From NCBI GenBank assembly GCA_022829145.1, contig CM040743.1, positions 5,162,646-5,226,645 on the forward strand: a stretch of DNA of 64,000 nucleotides, in the 5' to 3' direction. Made by a program: the position numbers and the translations under genes. Shown here in pieces: positions 63,623 to 64,000 of the stretch. The notes below the pieces were generated by a model. The model had not been told where the DNA came from and did not search any database. It was given only the letters and a program-made list of their open reading frames with translations. Every line of letters begins with the position of its first letter. Position 1 is the stretch's first letter. Source of the DNA: Albula goreensis. Taxonomy: Eukaryota; Chordata; Actinopteri; Albuliformes; Albulidae.

Positions 63623-64000
63623 ATATTGTCATGAGGCACTGAGTAGCAACGAGAACCAGCATACACTGTGACCCTCCATGACCAGGAGTGAAAAGCACTG
63701 ATTTAGACAAATGTTTTGGGAAAATTTTCAAATATTTCTGCCATTTACCCAGAGATTTCTGTGCGGCCTTATGTGTTAGGGACACCTAGCAAACGGTCGT
63801 ATATTCTGAGGAATTCATCTCTTCATCTGAAGGTTAAATCTGGATTTAATATTTGTCAGTTTATGGTGCCTTTTTACAAAATCCTAAAAATAGTTTGAGA
63901 AGGTGTCCTTTAGCATATCAGAGGCGTGGAAAGTTCAGGTCCCTCTGAATATTTCACCCAGTTATCACCCCTGTTCTTCAGCCATTACTGATTTTTTATC

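Larger units (their letters stand above)
56951..64000. other. Intergenic DNA upstream of pitrm1, no gene recognised
   Basis: Seven kilobases with no convincing coding sequence; all reading frames here are short and featureless. It contains a poly(A) run (58122-58143), dispersed-repeat fragments (for example 58719-58758), candidate conserved non-coding stretches (about 61260-61560 and 62960-63320) and a Tigger-like end (63534-63622). In mammals the region beyond PITRM1 is a gene-poor tract before KLF6; whether that holds here is unknown. Confidence 0.6.

Overview
The window is vertebrate nuclear DNA, most likely from a ray-finned (teleost) fish. It has long AT-rich introns, abundant (CA)n/(TG)n microsatellites, tRNA-derived SINEs whose tails end in repeated ATGTA, and short hAT-type MITEs. 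It holds two complete protein genes, both recognised from their spliced translations. They lie tail to tail: pfkp on the + strand (start codon 4963, stop 38071-38073) and pitrm1 on the - strand (start codon 56675, stop 39490). As I recall it, human PFKP and PITRM1 on 10p15 have the same convergent arrangement. Which pfkp paralogue this is, and which species, cannot be decided from sequence alone.

Layout. 1-4.5 kb: upstream intergenic DNA with a decayed SINE and microsatellites. 4.5-5.05 kb: pfkp promoter and exon 1. 5.05-38.07 kb: pfkp, 22 coding positions that rebuild a 785-residue platelet-type 6-phosphofructokinase with its usual two homologous halves. Two positions each have two equal-length, same-phase candidate exons: 8a/8b (96 nt each) and 16a/16b (153 nt each). 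In each pair one copy reads like PFKP and the other like the liver/muscle enzymes. 38.07-39.49 kb: the two 3' UTRs, with poly(A) signals about 780 bp apart. 39.49-56.68 kb: pitrm1, 27 coding exons that rebuild a 1,027-residue mitochondrial presequence protease (M16C family), with an R/K-rich N-terminus, the inverted zinc site HILEH and the distal R/Y pair. 56.68-64 kb: no gene recognised; repeats, one stretch resembling a Tigger-type transposon end, and a few stretches that look like conserved non-coding DNA.

The two proteins are not known to act in one pathway. Pfkp catalyses the committed step of glycolysis in the cytosol. Pitrm1 degrades cleaved targeting peptides in the mitochondrial matrix. 

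Main points for follow-up: (1) the two candidate mutually exclusive exon pairs in pfkp, which could give L-like and P-like enzyme versions from one gene; (2) intronic tandem repeats that start at exon edges and carry extra copies of the splice site, seen at pfkp exons 4 and 7 and pitrm1 exons 7, 9 and 20; (3) a one-base deficit at the pfkp exon 4 acceptor, probably a homopolymer error. Exon coordinates were derived by hand from splice consensus, reading phase and remembered family sequences; no alignment was run.
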